The notes: generated by a model from the sequence alone, not told the origin. Positions 12,489 to 24,768 are shown, numbered from the stretch's first letter. The stretch: 64,000 bases of DNA from Paragordius varius (GCA_964247055.1 OZ176057.1:6200001-6264000), one strand, 5' to 3'. Translations and numbers: made by a program.

Positions 12489-13379
12489 CCGAATACCAAT
12501 CGGAAATAAACTGATTTCAAATATATATATAATTTATTAATTGAATTTATTAATTGATAAAATAATTATAATATCTAATAAATAAATACCACACAATAAT
12601 ATAAATTTTATAAATGAACCTAAATTCTACAATTTGTTTTTTAAATATAGGATTCTTGAGGTGTATATTTTCTTCAAATCTCTTCTTTACACAATTGCAT
12701 TTGGAATTTCTAATATTTTTAGTAAAATAATAAAAATGATATGATACCAAAACCATTTCCGAATCGAAATTAATTACAATTACATAAATATAATAAATAA
12801 ATATTGTCGTTTTATTATATACCATCTTTTCAGTTAAAATGCAACTTTTTCAACACTATTTATGTTGTTTTACATGAAAAATGTTTGAAAATATGTTCTT
12901 TTGACTGAAAAATGGTGTATTAAGAATTTATTCATAATCGAAATTCGTCCTCAATAATGTTAACTTCTAACTATTTTATAATTTAAATTATTTTAATATA
13001 TTTTTATGTATTAAACATATTTTTGAAAAAAATAAAATTCAAAATATCTAATTAAATAAATACCATCAATTGACATGCCAAATCTTGCAAGTTAGTTTCA
13101 GCCCTTATCCTTTTTTGTACATCGTAGAGCTAATACGTTAAAAGTTATAGTAAAAATTGGAATATATAGATAAAACGAAATAACTATACAATTTTTATTC
13201 AAAAGGCATCCTCTTATCTATACAGATTAAGGAATTTATATTATAACTCTATTCGCAGTTAGGCTTCAAAAAATCAAGGAATAATAAAGTAACTGGTTAT
13301 CTTTCATTTAGTAAAAAATATGATATCATCAAATATAATGATGATTTTTACTGTAAAAATATTCTTTTTTTAAAAAAAT
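12489..13379. other. Spacer between the converging fringe and GILT genes
   Basis: About 0.9 kb holding the two 3' ends. AATAAA lies near 12,504 (fringe side), and its complement near 13,194 suits GILT. No other gene or element could be supported. Confidence 0.5.
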
Positions 13380-15086
13380 CTAAATGAATTTTTTCACTTC
13401 ATTTATAGTAACTAAGGGGACATAGTTGTGTTCATCCAGTAAAAGTTTTGTCCTTTGACCATTTCTACGGAGTGCGTGAGTTACTTGTTTAGACTCGGCA
13501 CAGATTTCAAGCTCCTCGTAATCAAAATTAAAAGTTTGACTACACTGAAATATATTTATGAATATATAAATATTTAATATAATGGTAAAATTAAAAATAT
13601 ACGGACAAAACGTAAAAATATAAAGGCAATTATTTTTATCTAAAAGACAATCCTAATTTTTTAAACTTTTTTTCTTATATAGGCTATTTAATCCGAACTC
13701 TTAAAGTGTAGAATCAATTGTGTTAGTAATATATGTCTCTATTTCACACTGTGCCATTTTTTTATATAAAAAAACAAGATTCAAAAAGTATGGTTGTCTT
13801 TTAGAAAAAAAATTTGTTTTTATATTTATACGTTTTTCCGTCTTTCAGTTATTACTATATAAATATATATATAAACTGTGGAAAAGAAGATGGTCATTTC
13901 GATCTAACAAAAATTTTTTTTTCATATAGCTTATTACCAGCAAATTCATCCGCAAAAATTATTATTTGTTGACAACCTAGTTTTTGAAATATTGAGAGAA
14001 AAGAAATCGGCCAAAAAGTGAAAAATAAGGATAATTCAAAAAATAATGATAAAATTTGAAATATTATGGTTTAATATCATTTTAGGAGATTTAATATTAA
14101 ACAGCCTAAAATTATATAGTGGGTTTCTATAAAATTTAAGCTCAAAAGATGGCGTTTTCCTTTTATTACACTCAAAAGATATAAAAAAATTTAATGAAAC
14201 TATATTAAAATAATTTTTTTAAATATTTACTACCTAAACTCACTATTAAAATCTTAATTTGATATTTTATTCAGTAAAAAAACTTCTATAATAAATAAAA
14301 CCAAAATATTGTTTTTTATTTTTGCATTTTTTGTCATCTGGTTTATAAGTGTATAAAAAATTTATACTGTTTTATTTTGGATTACATTAGTAGGAATATT
14401 TAGTATATAATTTATGCAAAATAGGATTAAAAAGTAGTGGAATATGAACCATCAATCCTTACGAATTCCTGTAAAAGTCTGTTTTATGACAAACTTATAT
14501 TTGTATTGGGATTTGTTCGAATTTTTTGTTGATATTCCACTAATTTTATATCCAATTTTGCATAAATTATATACTTAAAATTCGTACTCATGTAAGATTC
14601 CAAAATAAAACAGTATAAATTTTTTATACACTCAACCAGATGACAAAAAAATCTAAAATAAAAAACAATATTTTTTGGTTTAATTTTGATATAGAAAAAT
14701 AAATAATGAATGTTTAGATTTTAATAGTTAGTTTAGGTAGTGAATAATTAAACAAATTATTTTAATTTCATTAATTTTTTTGTCATTTGAGTGTGATAAA
14801 AGGAAGAAGCCATCTTTTGAGCTTATATTTTATAGAAACCCTAACTATATGATTTTAGGCTGTTTATATATTGAAAATATCTCCTAAAATGATAATAAAC
14901 CATAATATTTTAAATTTTATCATTATTTGAATAATCCTTAATTATTCTTATTTTTATATTTTTTGGCCTATTTCGCTTTTCTCTCAATTCAAAAACTAGT
15001 TTGTCAACAAATAATAATTTTTGCGGCATATGAATTCGCTGGTCATAAGCTATCTCATTTTTTTTGTTAAATTTTTTTTGCACACA

Positions 15087-15139
<53 letters not shown>

Positions 15140-18100
15140 AAAAATTAGGATAAAATACAGCTAAAGGGTATTTTAACTGTATAAAACAAATGGAATTTTT
15201 TAATTTAGACATATTGGTGAAATAAGTAAAATTTGAATTACACAACAGACAAAACTTAAAAACATAAATACATATATTTTTTTAAAAATGTTGACCGCCG
15301 TACTTTTTATATCATTTCTAACTTTTTTCATAAATTGCAAAGCATGAATAATGAGATTTAAATTAATAACTTTATTTGTAGTTATATATTTTAAAATTGT
15401 AATTATATAATATAAGAATAAATTAATCTTTAAGAAATTTCGGTGGTCTCTCATGAAGAGATTGAGTTCTTACTATTTGACTGTATAATTCGAATTTTGA
15501 ATGTACGTTTTATGTAAGGATTTCATGGGGAAAAATATTATATTTGAGTTTTGTAATTAATTTTTAAGTGTTAATACATTCTATTTTAAGGTGAATACGG
15601 CTTTTATGCTTAAAAGCTAAACGCTTATTTTTACGTGTGGATTCGGATAAATAAAGTGTGGTATAATACTATCAAATTATACTTTATGTTTAAAGCAAAC
15701 CTATTTGTGAATATTAAATTAATCTGTTTAAATGTTTGGATCATTAAAAAATTTGGCCTTGAAATTGATCGATTTTATGCATTAAAACATAAAACTGCAA
15801 ATTTTTTTATTACCCATATTTTTACAAACGAATTCTAAAATGCGTAATTTAATTGACAGAGAGCTTGTTTAATTAGTAAATTTTAACAAATTTACAGAAA
15901 AAGTTTAAATCAAGTTTAGCCGAGTATAATATAAGACAAGGAATAACTAATTAGTTTACGTTTTTTAGACCCAATCTTAAGTTTGAGAACCCAAATGTAC
16001 AAGCGATAAAGCCTTCGGCATCCCCGGCTTTTCTTAAGTTTCCATACAGTGCACAAGTCTATACAATACAAAAGAATAAGATTTATATGCAAATAAACAA
16101 TTAACCCTCACGAAATATTCTAAGTTGTAAAATTTAAACTGTATAATATGATTTACAAAATGGAAGATGGATTTGTTAAATGTTGCAATTCTTTAATAAA
16201 TAGATTTATGTTTTAAAGAGTTTGCAATTACATATTTATAAATATAATTTTACCAAGTTTAAAATTATATCGCTAGGGACACGTTTCGAAGTCCCTTATT
16301 TAAAAAATTATTTTTCATAATAGAAATATAAAATTGATAATTTTCTAAATATTATTAAAAATATATATATATATATATATATAATGCGTCCGAGATGGTT
16401 GACATAAAATTACCTCTATTTTTACAAAATATTAATAAAGTAAAAAAAAATTCAAAAAATAAAATTACATGCCACATATTTCCAACGCATTCCTCGTTCC
16501 CGTGATGGCACTTGAAATTGTATCGATCGGTTGAGTTATCGTAAGTTTCCTTAAAGAGCAAATAATATAAAAAAAGATGTCTAATTTTAGAATGAAATTA
16601 TATACAGAAGACAAAACGTAAGGACAAATTTTTTTTCTAAAAGACAAAAATTGTGAAATATGTAATTGATTATACATCTCTATCTCATGAATTTTAAAGA
16701 ATTATTATATCTAATAAAATACTAAAATATTTTTAAAAAATAATGTATGTCTTTATATTTTTCCGCTTTTTCCGTATTTCAATTTTTACTGTAAAAAAAT
16801 TATTTTTACATTAAATATTAGGTTAAACAAAACCCATATTTGTTTGATTTCTAATTTTGCTTATATAAATTACCTAATTCAATTGTGACAAATGTAATTG
16901 ATAAGTTACCAACATACATCTCTATCTCTGAATTTCATAGAATTATTATATCTAATAAAATTAAAATCTTTTCTAGAAAATAATGTTTGTCTTTATATTT
17001 TTCCGTTTTTTCCGTATTGCCATTTTTACTGTAAAAAAATTATTTTGACATTAATTATTAAGAATAAAAAAATTACTGAAGATTTCCCATAAGGCCAAAA
17101 TCGGAAGGATATGAGTTTGCGTATCTCTTCAGTTTCATTCCTGAGTTTTTGAATAAATGGCCACACCTATAAAAATTTTATTAGTATTAAAGTATTTTAG
17201 CTAAAATTATTCACTAAATTACACTAAAAATTTAAATTTTACGGACAAAATGTAAACATATAAAAAACAAATTTTTTTTAAAAAGACAACCATACTTTTT
17301 ATTATTCTATAAAATACATTTAAATACAATCGTATAACACATAATTGATTGTGTTAGCAATTTACATTTCTATATTATACTTTGTAGTTTATAACAATGA
17401 GTTATATTTAGAAAAATTAAGTTTCAAAGTATGGTTATCTTTTAGAAAAAAATATTTGTCTTAATTTACGTTTTGTCCGTATTATATCAGTTTTTACATT
17501 CGGAATTAGAATACATAGTTAACAGAGTTTAAATATAGAATAATTTTTTGCAAATGGAAACTCTTTGTGTGAAACATGTATTTAGAACAGGGGAATTTTA
17601 AAAATTGGAAATAAAGGATAATATTAAATTATATTTTATAGTTGATATTTAACTTTTTACTGAGTATATAATATCTATTTTTTGATTATTGTATTTAGAT
17701 TGAATTACAATTATATGTTGTTAACATATTAATTATCATATAAAGTGCTTTACAATTTTCAAAATTAAAGTAAACATTATAAAATCATTTTGATTGCCGG
17801 TATAACAAGGGAATATTTGAGTGTGTTCTATCTCTGATCTCTTTTTGCAAAACCCAAAAGAGATTAGGGGAATTAAAATATGTTTATTTGTAAAACTTAT
17901 TACAGTCATGTCTATATAGAATTGTCAGAAATTCGTATTTAAATGATTATAATTTTTTTTTAATTGTTTTGATGTTTGATATGTCAACTTTCAACATGCG
18001 CATTTTTAAGCCTTAAAATAATAGTAGCCTATTTATTGTAAGAATTTTTAATTTATAATTAAAAGATATTGCAAAATATTATTCTTGATGCACAACATGC

Positions 18101-21040
18101 GCATATTGTAATTTTTATCTTTTGTAAAATATTAATTATAAAATTTTATTAATAAAGTTTAAACACACATAACCAAAATATAATTTAAAAGATAAAAATA
18201 TTTATTGATTATAATATTTAAATAAATTTATAATTGTTTTCATTTTCTAGGGGTTTTCTTTGCATACATTCCAACAAAATATGTGAAGAAAAATTATAAT
18301 AATTTTTTAGATTTTTTTCCCTTCTCTCTTCGCAAAGTCTTGCAATTTTATTATGTTGCTCTAGAGGGGTACTACACCGGGGTTTTTTATCATATTGATG
18401 TTTAATCTCATGAAAAAAACATTCAATGGGATTCAGTTGTGGCGAATATGGAGGTAAATAAACTATTTTATTCCTTAGCTCACCTAACACCGCGGCTTTG
18501 TGAATAGGTGCATTATCGCAAACTATTATTGAACTTTCAGGAATTCTTGTTAAACATTCCGTCAAAAAAATTCGAAAATCATCGCCTCTAAAGGCGCCTT
18601 CTTTTGTTCTGTAATTAATAACTCCCTGACAACCAATCATACATATCAATGAAACATTTTTTCCTAAAATAAATTCAAATTTTACCTTTGTTAAATCCCT
18701 CTACAATAGGAGATTTACCCTTTGGAGCTCTACCCCATATATTTTTAAGTTTCAAACTGAAGCCTGACTCATCAATAAAAAAAACTTTTTCCTGTGGAAT
18801 ATCTTTCACCAATCTGGCATAATTATAACGCTTTTCTATATTCTCTGGGGTGTTTCGTTCCCGAGGTTGTAAAATACACCTCTTTCGAGTAATTTCTGAA
18901 TCCGAGAGAATTTTGTAAATAGTTGTTCTGCATACTTTAATATGGTCTGGTATTTGTTTCATTATTTCATCGATTGTTAATTCACAATCATTGTTTATTA
19001 ATCTTTTGACAGCATCTATTATTTCTGGATTTCTGAATTTGTTACGCCGACCAGATTTATTTCTATCAGTAGAATTCCCAAGAATTATTTTTCTTCTTAA
19101 TATATTTATAGATGTTAAGGACATATCAAAATAATCCAAAAAATAATTTGAGGGTTTTTCCAAATTTTTGGGATCAAAAAATAATTTTTTAGCTCTATCT
19201 ATTTTTTCCTTATTCCAAAAATTATGTTCTAAAATTTAAAAATATTAATACTTTTATGTTTTATTTTTTCACGAGATAATTCATTTTCATTCAATGGAAC
19301 ATCCAAATCAGATACTACGAATTGTTATTTTTAAATACTTGAAGACTCTTCACTTGTATCCGATTCAAAAGTATAAACTGAGGGAGCTATGTTTTCCTTT
19401 AATATTGGATTTTGTTCTCAATTTTTATTTTTTAATATAAACCTTCAAGTACACTAGCTGCCGAGCAAAGAAGAAATAATGGGTTATCGTTGATATTCAT
19501 AATTTTTTAAAATAACTCTAGATTTATGATTTATTTCTTTATATATATAGAGATTAAATGGACATCTGCTTGGGTTTTCTTATATATTTTAAGTGCATGT
19601 TAAAAACCCCTAGAAAATGAAAACATATATTAAACTTGGTTATCATAAATTACATGAGCATGTTGTAGATAAAATGTTCAAGAATAATATTTTGCAACAT
19701 CTTTTAATTATAAATTAAAAATTCTTACACTAAATAGGCTATTATTATTTTAAGGCTTAAAAATGCGCATGTTGAAAGTTGACATATCAAACATCAAAAC
19801 AATTAAAAAAAAATTATAATCATTTAAATAAAAATTTCTGACAATTCTATATAGACATGACTGTATAACATCTATAATTTTTATGTTTATCAATCTATAT
19901 TTGTAATTAGTGGTTAAATTGTGAGACATATTTGAATTGAAAATCAATAGATATTCTTTAAATTCTAAAATTAATAATATTGGACAACAGTTTTGTCCTT
20001 TATTAACTTTGGATGTTATACAGTAGCGTATTGAGTAAAACAATATTAGTCCATAGAAGAATAAAAAAATGTTTTTTTACAAAAACAAGCCTACTTGTAT
20101 ATTCACATAACTATAATAATATTCCCTTGTTTTTTTTTAAAAAAAACTTAATTTTATTCTATTATGGGCTAATAATGTTTTATCTGTATAAAATCACATT
20201 TCAATTTCAGTTAAATATCAGCAATATACAATTTAGATTGTTAAATATCCTAGAAATATTTTAAATTTCCCACATTTTAAAGTTCCATAAACGAAATTCG
20301 ATGAAAACAAAACTTTAAAATATTTTTAAAAGACATAATTTTTATTATTTTTCCCATATAATTTATCTTACAAATGTAAAATATATAGAGTAGCGTATGG
20401 CATAAAACATTTTTAGTTAATAAAAGAATAAAAAAATGTTTTTTAAAATAACAACATTCTTTCATTAGGGACTAATTTGTTTTATATCATACGCCACTGC
20501 AAATTAATGTGCTACCAATTTACATTTTTATTTCTACTTTGCAATTTAAAATAATGAGTGCAGATAACAAACAATATTTTAAAAATGTACAATGCTTATT
20601 TAAGTAAAGGTGATGTCTTTATGTATTTTACGTTTTGTCTATGGTATATTTTTAATTTTATAGTCAAAAATATTGCTATATATTCTAATTTATACCTGTG
20701 TCACTATAAGCCTTCTACTGTCCGGACATAGAGATTCATAATAAATGTCTAAAATAATTGGGGTTGTATATTCAATTTTTGCATCAGAGCTACTTTCATC
20801 GGCCTTTACACCAGAAGATTTTAAGGAACTTTCGTTAAATGTTTGCTTTTTCGTTTCAGTTTTAACTGTAAAATTCGTTTTAGCTGGTGTTTTTATCTTG
20901 GTATTATTAATGGTTTCTGATGAAGCAATATTAGATATTCTTTTATGCTGACCTGCGGATATATTTTCTTTGGGGATTAAAGAGTTATTTTGGCCCGCGA
21001 CTAATGTTAAACCAACAAACAAAGTTATCAAAATTATCAT
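13380..21040 (-). CDS. GILT-family lysosomal thiol reductase, five exons, complete
   Basis: Gamma-interferon-inducible lysosomal thiol reductase family: soluble lysosomal or secreted thioredoxin-fold enzymes that reduce protein disulfides. Exons 21,040-20,696; 17,166-17,077; 16,549-16,469; 16,058-15,960; 13,544-13,380 join in phase 0 to 259 aa. Features in order: signal peptide, residues 1-16 (MIILITLFVGLTLVAG); a Ser/Thr/Lys-rich linker of about 70 residues; ILDIYYESLCPDSRRLIV, with the active site as C105-P-D-S108; FWPYGK; the GILT signature CHHGNEECVGNMWHTC (C159, C166, C174); GFIACTFG; and ICAESKQVTHALRRNG...DEHNYVPLVTINEV at the end. The CxxS active site lacks the second Cys of vertebrate CxxC, as in many invertebrate members. 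N-glycosylation sequons include N18, N26, N56, N69 and N150. Intron 1 (3.5 kb) contains a whole Tc1/mariner element; intron 4 contains a palindromic element. Confidence 0.9.
13583..13860. mobile_element. F1 MITE copy in GILT intron 4
   Basis: Left arm ATATACGGACAAAACGTAAA with AAAAGACAATCCTAATTTTT; right arm AAAGTATGGTTGTCTTTTAG ending near TTATTACTATA. About 278 bp, next to the palindromic F5 element. Confidence 0.68.
13875..15089. mobile_element. F5 palindromic element copy 1 (about 1.2 kb)
   Basis: Two arms of about 570 bp are inverted complements around about 14,460. The left side reads CTAGTTTTTGAAATATTGAG; the right side reads CTCAATTCAAAAACTAG. The termini are ACTGTGGAAAAGAAGATGG and TTTTTTTTGCACACAGTG, next to TA dinucleotides, which suggests a Tc1/mariner-like terminus and a TA target. 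No transposase. It lies in GILT intron 4. Confidence 0.8.
15090..15137. repeat. (TA)n microsatellite
   Basis: About 24 TA dinucleotides directly abutting the right end of palindromic element copy 1. Confidence 0.92.
15230..15502. mobile_element. F1 MITE copy, degraded
   Basis: The left arm keeps ACAGACAAAACTTAAAAACA and CCGTACTTTTT; the right arm keeps CTTACTATTTGACTGTATAA. Considerably more diverged than the other copies. Confidence 0.4.
16360..16383. repeat. (TA)n microsatellite
   Basis: About 12 TA dinucleotides in GILT intron 3. Confidence 0.85.
16590..17038. mobile_element. F1 MITE with its right half tandemly duplicated, GILT intron 2
   Basis: The right-half segment at about 16,665-16,840 recurs at about 16,905-17,065 in direct orientation: CATCTCTATCTC...GAATTATTATATCTAATAAA, then TGTCTTTATATTTTTCCG and TTTTTACTGTAAAAAAATTA. 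This is a direct duplication of about 240 bp covering the end of one element plus flank. Confidence 0.6.
17221..17500. mobile_element. F1 MITE copy in GILT intron 1
   Basis: Left arm CACTAAAAATTTAAATTTTA then CGGACAAAATG; right arm AAGTATGGTTATCTTTTAGA and TTTACGTTTTGTCCGTATTA. Both arms are clear. Confidence 0.72.
17903..19863 (-). mobile_element. Tc1/mariner (IS630-type) transposon, apparently whole
   Basis: 1,961 bp. Left end CAGTCATGTCTATATAGAAT; the right end is its complement, ATTCTATATAGACATGACTG. The inverted repeats run about 175-190 bp. TA flanks both ends (17,901-17,902 and 19,864-19,865), the target of this superfamily. It contains one transposase gene on the minus strand. It sits inside GILT intron 1, in the same orientation as GILT. 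The highly similar arms and open transposase suggest recent activity. Confidence 0.9.
18218..19500 (-). CDS. Tc1/mariner-type DDE transposase with four ultra-short introns
   Basis: Transposase of the IS630/Tc1/mariner superfamily, 395 aa, built from exons 19,500-19,443; 19,416-19,339; 19,314-19,252; 19,228-18,686; 18,663-18,218. The introns are 26, 24, 23 and 22 nt, each with GT and AG ends and all phase 1. None is a multiple of three except the 24-nt one, and reading through each meets a stop. Domains: N-terminal segment MNINDNPLFLLCSAASVLE; a helix-turn-helix region, residues about 85-185 (DMSLTSINILRRKI, GRRNKFRNPEII, TIYKILSDSEITRKRC); and a DDE core with D219 in FIDESGFS, D297 in VCDNAPIHK and E328 in YSPQLNPIECFF. 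The second spacing is 30 residues, shorter than the 34 of classical Tc1. There is no inactivating change in the spliced frame. The alternative of four coincidental frame-restoring deletions is very unlikely. Confidence 0.85.
20021..20190. mobile_element. Small MITE, CAGTRGCGTA termini, copy 1 (right end worn)
   Basis: Left end CAGTAGCGTATTGAGTAAAA; the complementary right arm is recognisable as TTTTATTCTATTATGGGCTA then ATAATGTTTTATC. The right terminus itself is lost. Confidence 0.5.
20390..20499. mobile_element. Small palindromic MITE, CAGTGGCGTA termini, copy 2
   Basis: About 110 bp. Left AGTAGCGTATGGCATAAAAC; right end TTTTATATCATACGCCACTG. The arms are nearly the whole element. It is nested within a decayed F1-like stretch (about 20,310-20,665). 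Confidence 0.65.
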
Positions 21041-23500
21041 TTAAGGGTTGTTTAATTAGGAAAAATTGGAGATTTAAGGATAGGAATTGGCTTTTTTAAA
21101 TATGAAATAAAGGGTGAATTTTGTTAATAATCTTCTTAAATTTGCCAAAATTTGTGAAGATGAAATAGTGTATAATAAAATTTGGATATAATCAAATTAG
21201 AAAAAATAAGTAAGTAGATAAGCGATATATTGTTTTTATAAACCTCAAAAAGTATAATTTTTATAAATAGTATAACTAGCTACCTACATTTTTTATCTAT
21301 ATATTTATCTATAATAATGTACATGACCCTTTTTTATGTATGTTAAATATAGATAAGAGCTCATCATTTTTTTTATCTCTTTTTTATTTTATATATTTTA
21401 AAAGTTCAAGTATACATTTAATCCGATAGATAGTAAAATGACCATACACATATTTATTTAAAAATTTTTTATTTACGACAAATAATATAAAACCAAAGAT
21501 TCCACCATAAATTTTAAATAAAAAGTGGATTTTTTTCGAACCTTATATTTAAAACAGCAGCTGAAATTACAAATAATAAGCAAAAAAATATTGATTTAAT
21601 GCCATATTAGAAATGGAAATTATAAAAAGATGGTATAAATATAAAATTTGCATAACTAAAATTGTTAGTTTTGGTTGTTAGTATAAATATTATATTTAAA
21701 GCATTTAACAATTTAACAAATATGTTTGTTCAAGATCGCAATTAAATAATTGATTAACTAAACCAGCAGTTTTAATATAGCTGTGTGGCACTGATAAAAC
21801 ACGCTATATAGTTATAATAATTACCAAGTTATTAATAACGACAACAAATTTGGCTTTTTAAACTGCCATTCTAATAAATTTAAAAAGTATTTCATTAAAG
21901 TACATAAGTATATCTGAAAATAAAATTGGTCGAACTCTTAAGAATTTTTTATTAGCGTTTATCGAGTATTTTTGGTCGATTTAATAATCAAAATTTAAAT
22001 TAACAATTTTAGTTAGAGAGCCATATATATTATTCGAATGAGCGCAAAAAACTGTATCTTCGAATGGTGTGGTTTGTCATTTAAAACAATTTGATGTGAG
22101 TTATTCGAATTTATATCGTTAAAATTTTTCAACCCTTATATAAAACATAAATTTTTAAAATTAATTTAAAAATAATATAATTTAATTTAGAATTATTGTT
22201 ACATTATAGAATTAAAAAAAAACTTTAAAAAAGATGTTGGTTTGCTTTTTTAATCAATTTAACCTAGATACTAAAATACATATAAACTGTAATTGGTTAT
22301 AAAAGATCAATAATACCTTAACCTATATTTTTAGTCTTTAAATATATTTCCAAAGAAAATAAATTAACATTGATGTAATTTTTAAACATGAAATTAAAAA
22401 TAGCTGTTTTAGACATAAAAGTAATTAATAAGTATTTATCTTTCTTGTCTTTTTTGGACATTCATTGACATCTAGACAAAGTTTGAGCTATTTTCATCCA
22501 TTAGTTTTAAAAATATAATAATTTAAAAAAACGCTCTCACTTCGCGCGTTTGTCGCTTCCATATATATTGACTATCGATGTAATATTAGTATGCATAGAG
22601 TTCTTTACTCTTTGAAATGATATATTACAAATGGGCATTCGCTGTATATTTTCAAAGAAAAACAAGGTATTTTAGATAAAGAGAGCGTTCAATTATAAAT
22701 CAAATTGAAAATTTTATATGGTAAAATTATAATTTATATTTCAGTTAACTGTTAGAATGATAGTAAATATTATAAAATAAAACTGGCGTGGCAGAAAAAA
22801 TTGTTGTTTAATGTAATTATTAATTTCAATAATAAATTTTATTCATTAAGTATTATTCCCCCTATATAAAATTTTAACTAAAATTTTTTAAAAGTTTAGA
22901 TAACAAGATGTTTTTGACATAAAATGGTTCATAAATGCGCGATTTTATTAAATTAATAATTGATTTGAAAATCAAAATAACATATGTCAATGTATTTGTA
23001 AAGTACTTTTTTGCCATTATGCAATTGGAAAAACGCATTTTACAATCCGATATTTTAATAAATATCTGTCCACGATTAAAAGCCGGTTTACTGCCTCTAT
23101 AAATAAGATCTTGTAAAAAGCCACTCAGATCAACGGTTTAGAAATGACTAAATCATGTTTTTCTAACTAATACGGTAAACGAAATCATACGGGCAAAAAG
23201 AACAAATAAAAAGAATAATAATTTTTTAAAAGTGTAAAAGGTAACAAAAGTATAAGTCGTAAAACTTGAGAGAAATTATTCGGTTTTTTGTACTCTATAT
23301 ATATTATTTTTAAATGAACATAATTTGCATTATAACAATAAATTTTCGAGTAATAAATGGATATGATTTTACATAATATAAAAATAAGACAATGCAAATC
23401 TCACCAAAAATATAGCATACATACAAAATATATATTTAAAATTTGCAAAAAGATATCTATATAATCTTGTTTTTTTAATATAACTCATTGTTTACAATGT
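21041..23500. other. Upstream region of GILT; no gene supported
   Basis: About 2.4 kb. The presumed GILT promoter lies next to 21,041, but no distinct motif stands out. A 60-codon open stretch around 22,980-23,130 (-) has no fitting splice sites. (TA)n occurs at about 23,505-23,533. The missing 3' exons of the Reeler gene could lie here but were not identified. Confidence 0.4.
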
Positions 23501-23533
<33 letters not shown>

Positions 23534-23534
<1 letters not shown>

Positions 23535-24750
23535 CTGTGAGCAAAAAGAGGGTCATTTTGATTTAACGAAATTTTTTTTAATGTGATAGCTTTTAACGAG
23601 CTAATTTTCCGGCAATTTTTTTTATTTGTTAACAACTTAGTTTTTAAAATATTCAGCGAAAATCAAAATTCAAAAATTAAAGGTTAATTGAGGATAATTC
23701 AAAAAATATTGATAGAGTTTGAGATATTATGGTTTATTATCATGTAAGGATAAATTATCAATATATCAATAGCCTAAAATCAAATAGTTAGGATTTCTAT
23801 AAAATTTGAGCTCAAAAGATGGCTTCTTTTAACACACTATTAAAAATTATTTAAGCACTCTACTTATATTTACTTTTTATTTATTTAATACCTAAACTCA
23901 CTAAAATCTTAACATTCATATTTTTTCAGTATATATCAAAATAAAACCAAAAATATTTTTTTTTAATTTATACATTTTTTTGTCATCCGGTTTATGAATG
24001 TATAAAAAATTTATACTGTTTTATTTTGGAATCTTACATGAGTGGCAATTATTAAGTATACAATTTATGCAAAATAAAATTTAAAAATTGTCGAATATCC
24101 ACCAACAATCCTTACAAATCCCTGTAACAAGTCTGTTTTAAGACAAACTAATATTTTTATTGGGATTCGTACGGATTGTTGATGGATCCACTACTTTTAA
24201 ATCCTATTTTGAATAAATTATATACTTAATAATTCCAACTCATGTAAGATTCCAAAATCAAACAGTATAAATTTTTTATACATTCATAAACCAGATGACA
24301 AAAAATGTAATTAAAAAAAATATTTTGGGTTTTATTTTGATATAGTTTTTTTACTGAATAAAATATGTTAAGATTTTAATAGTGAGTTTAGGTAAATAAT
24401 TGAAAATAATTATTTAAATATAGTTTCATTAAAATATTTTGTCTTTTAAGTGTGTTAAAGAAAAACGCCATTTTTTGAGCTGAAATTTTATAACCCTAAC
24501 TATATAATTTTAGTCTATTTATATATTAAAAATAAAATCCTTAAATGATAATCCTCAAACTTTATTAATATTTTTTGAATTATCCTCAATTAAACTTAAT
24601 TTTCGCTTTATGCACGATTTTTATTTTCTCTTAATATTTCAAAACTAAGTTATTAACAAATAAAAAAATGCGGGAAATGAATTAGCTCGTTATAAGCTAT
24701 CACATAAAAAAAAATTTTCAAATCAAAATGACCCTCTTTTTTGCACAATT
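23534..24750. mobile_element. F5 palindromic element copy 2 (about 1.2 kb)
   Basis: Same family as 13,875-15,089. Left end ACTGTGAGCAAAAAGAGGG then TCATTTTGATTTAACG; right end AAATCAAAATGACCCTCTTT then TTTGCACA. It is a near-complete hairpin with the centre at about 24,140. It also abuts a (TA)n tract on the left (23,505-23,533). Confidence 0.8.
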
Positions 24751-24768
24751 ATATATTATTTTTATGCA

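Noticed and set aside
14910-15245. 111-codon minus-strand open frame
   Set aside because: Half of it is a translated (TA)n microsatellite (repeated Tyr-Ile) and the rest is palindromic element sequence.
15970-16110. Plus-strand exon-like stretch encoding PNLKFENPNVQAIKPSAS
   Set aside because: It is the shadow of GILT exon 4 on the minus strand (TCALYGNLRKAG...GFIACTFG), which joins its neighbours in phase and matches the family.
22980-23140. Possible minus-strand exon (about 60 open codons with DLSGFLQDLIYRGS)
   Set aside because: A stop lies just before it, no usable acceptor is present and no family similarity was recognised.
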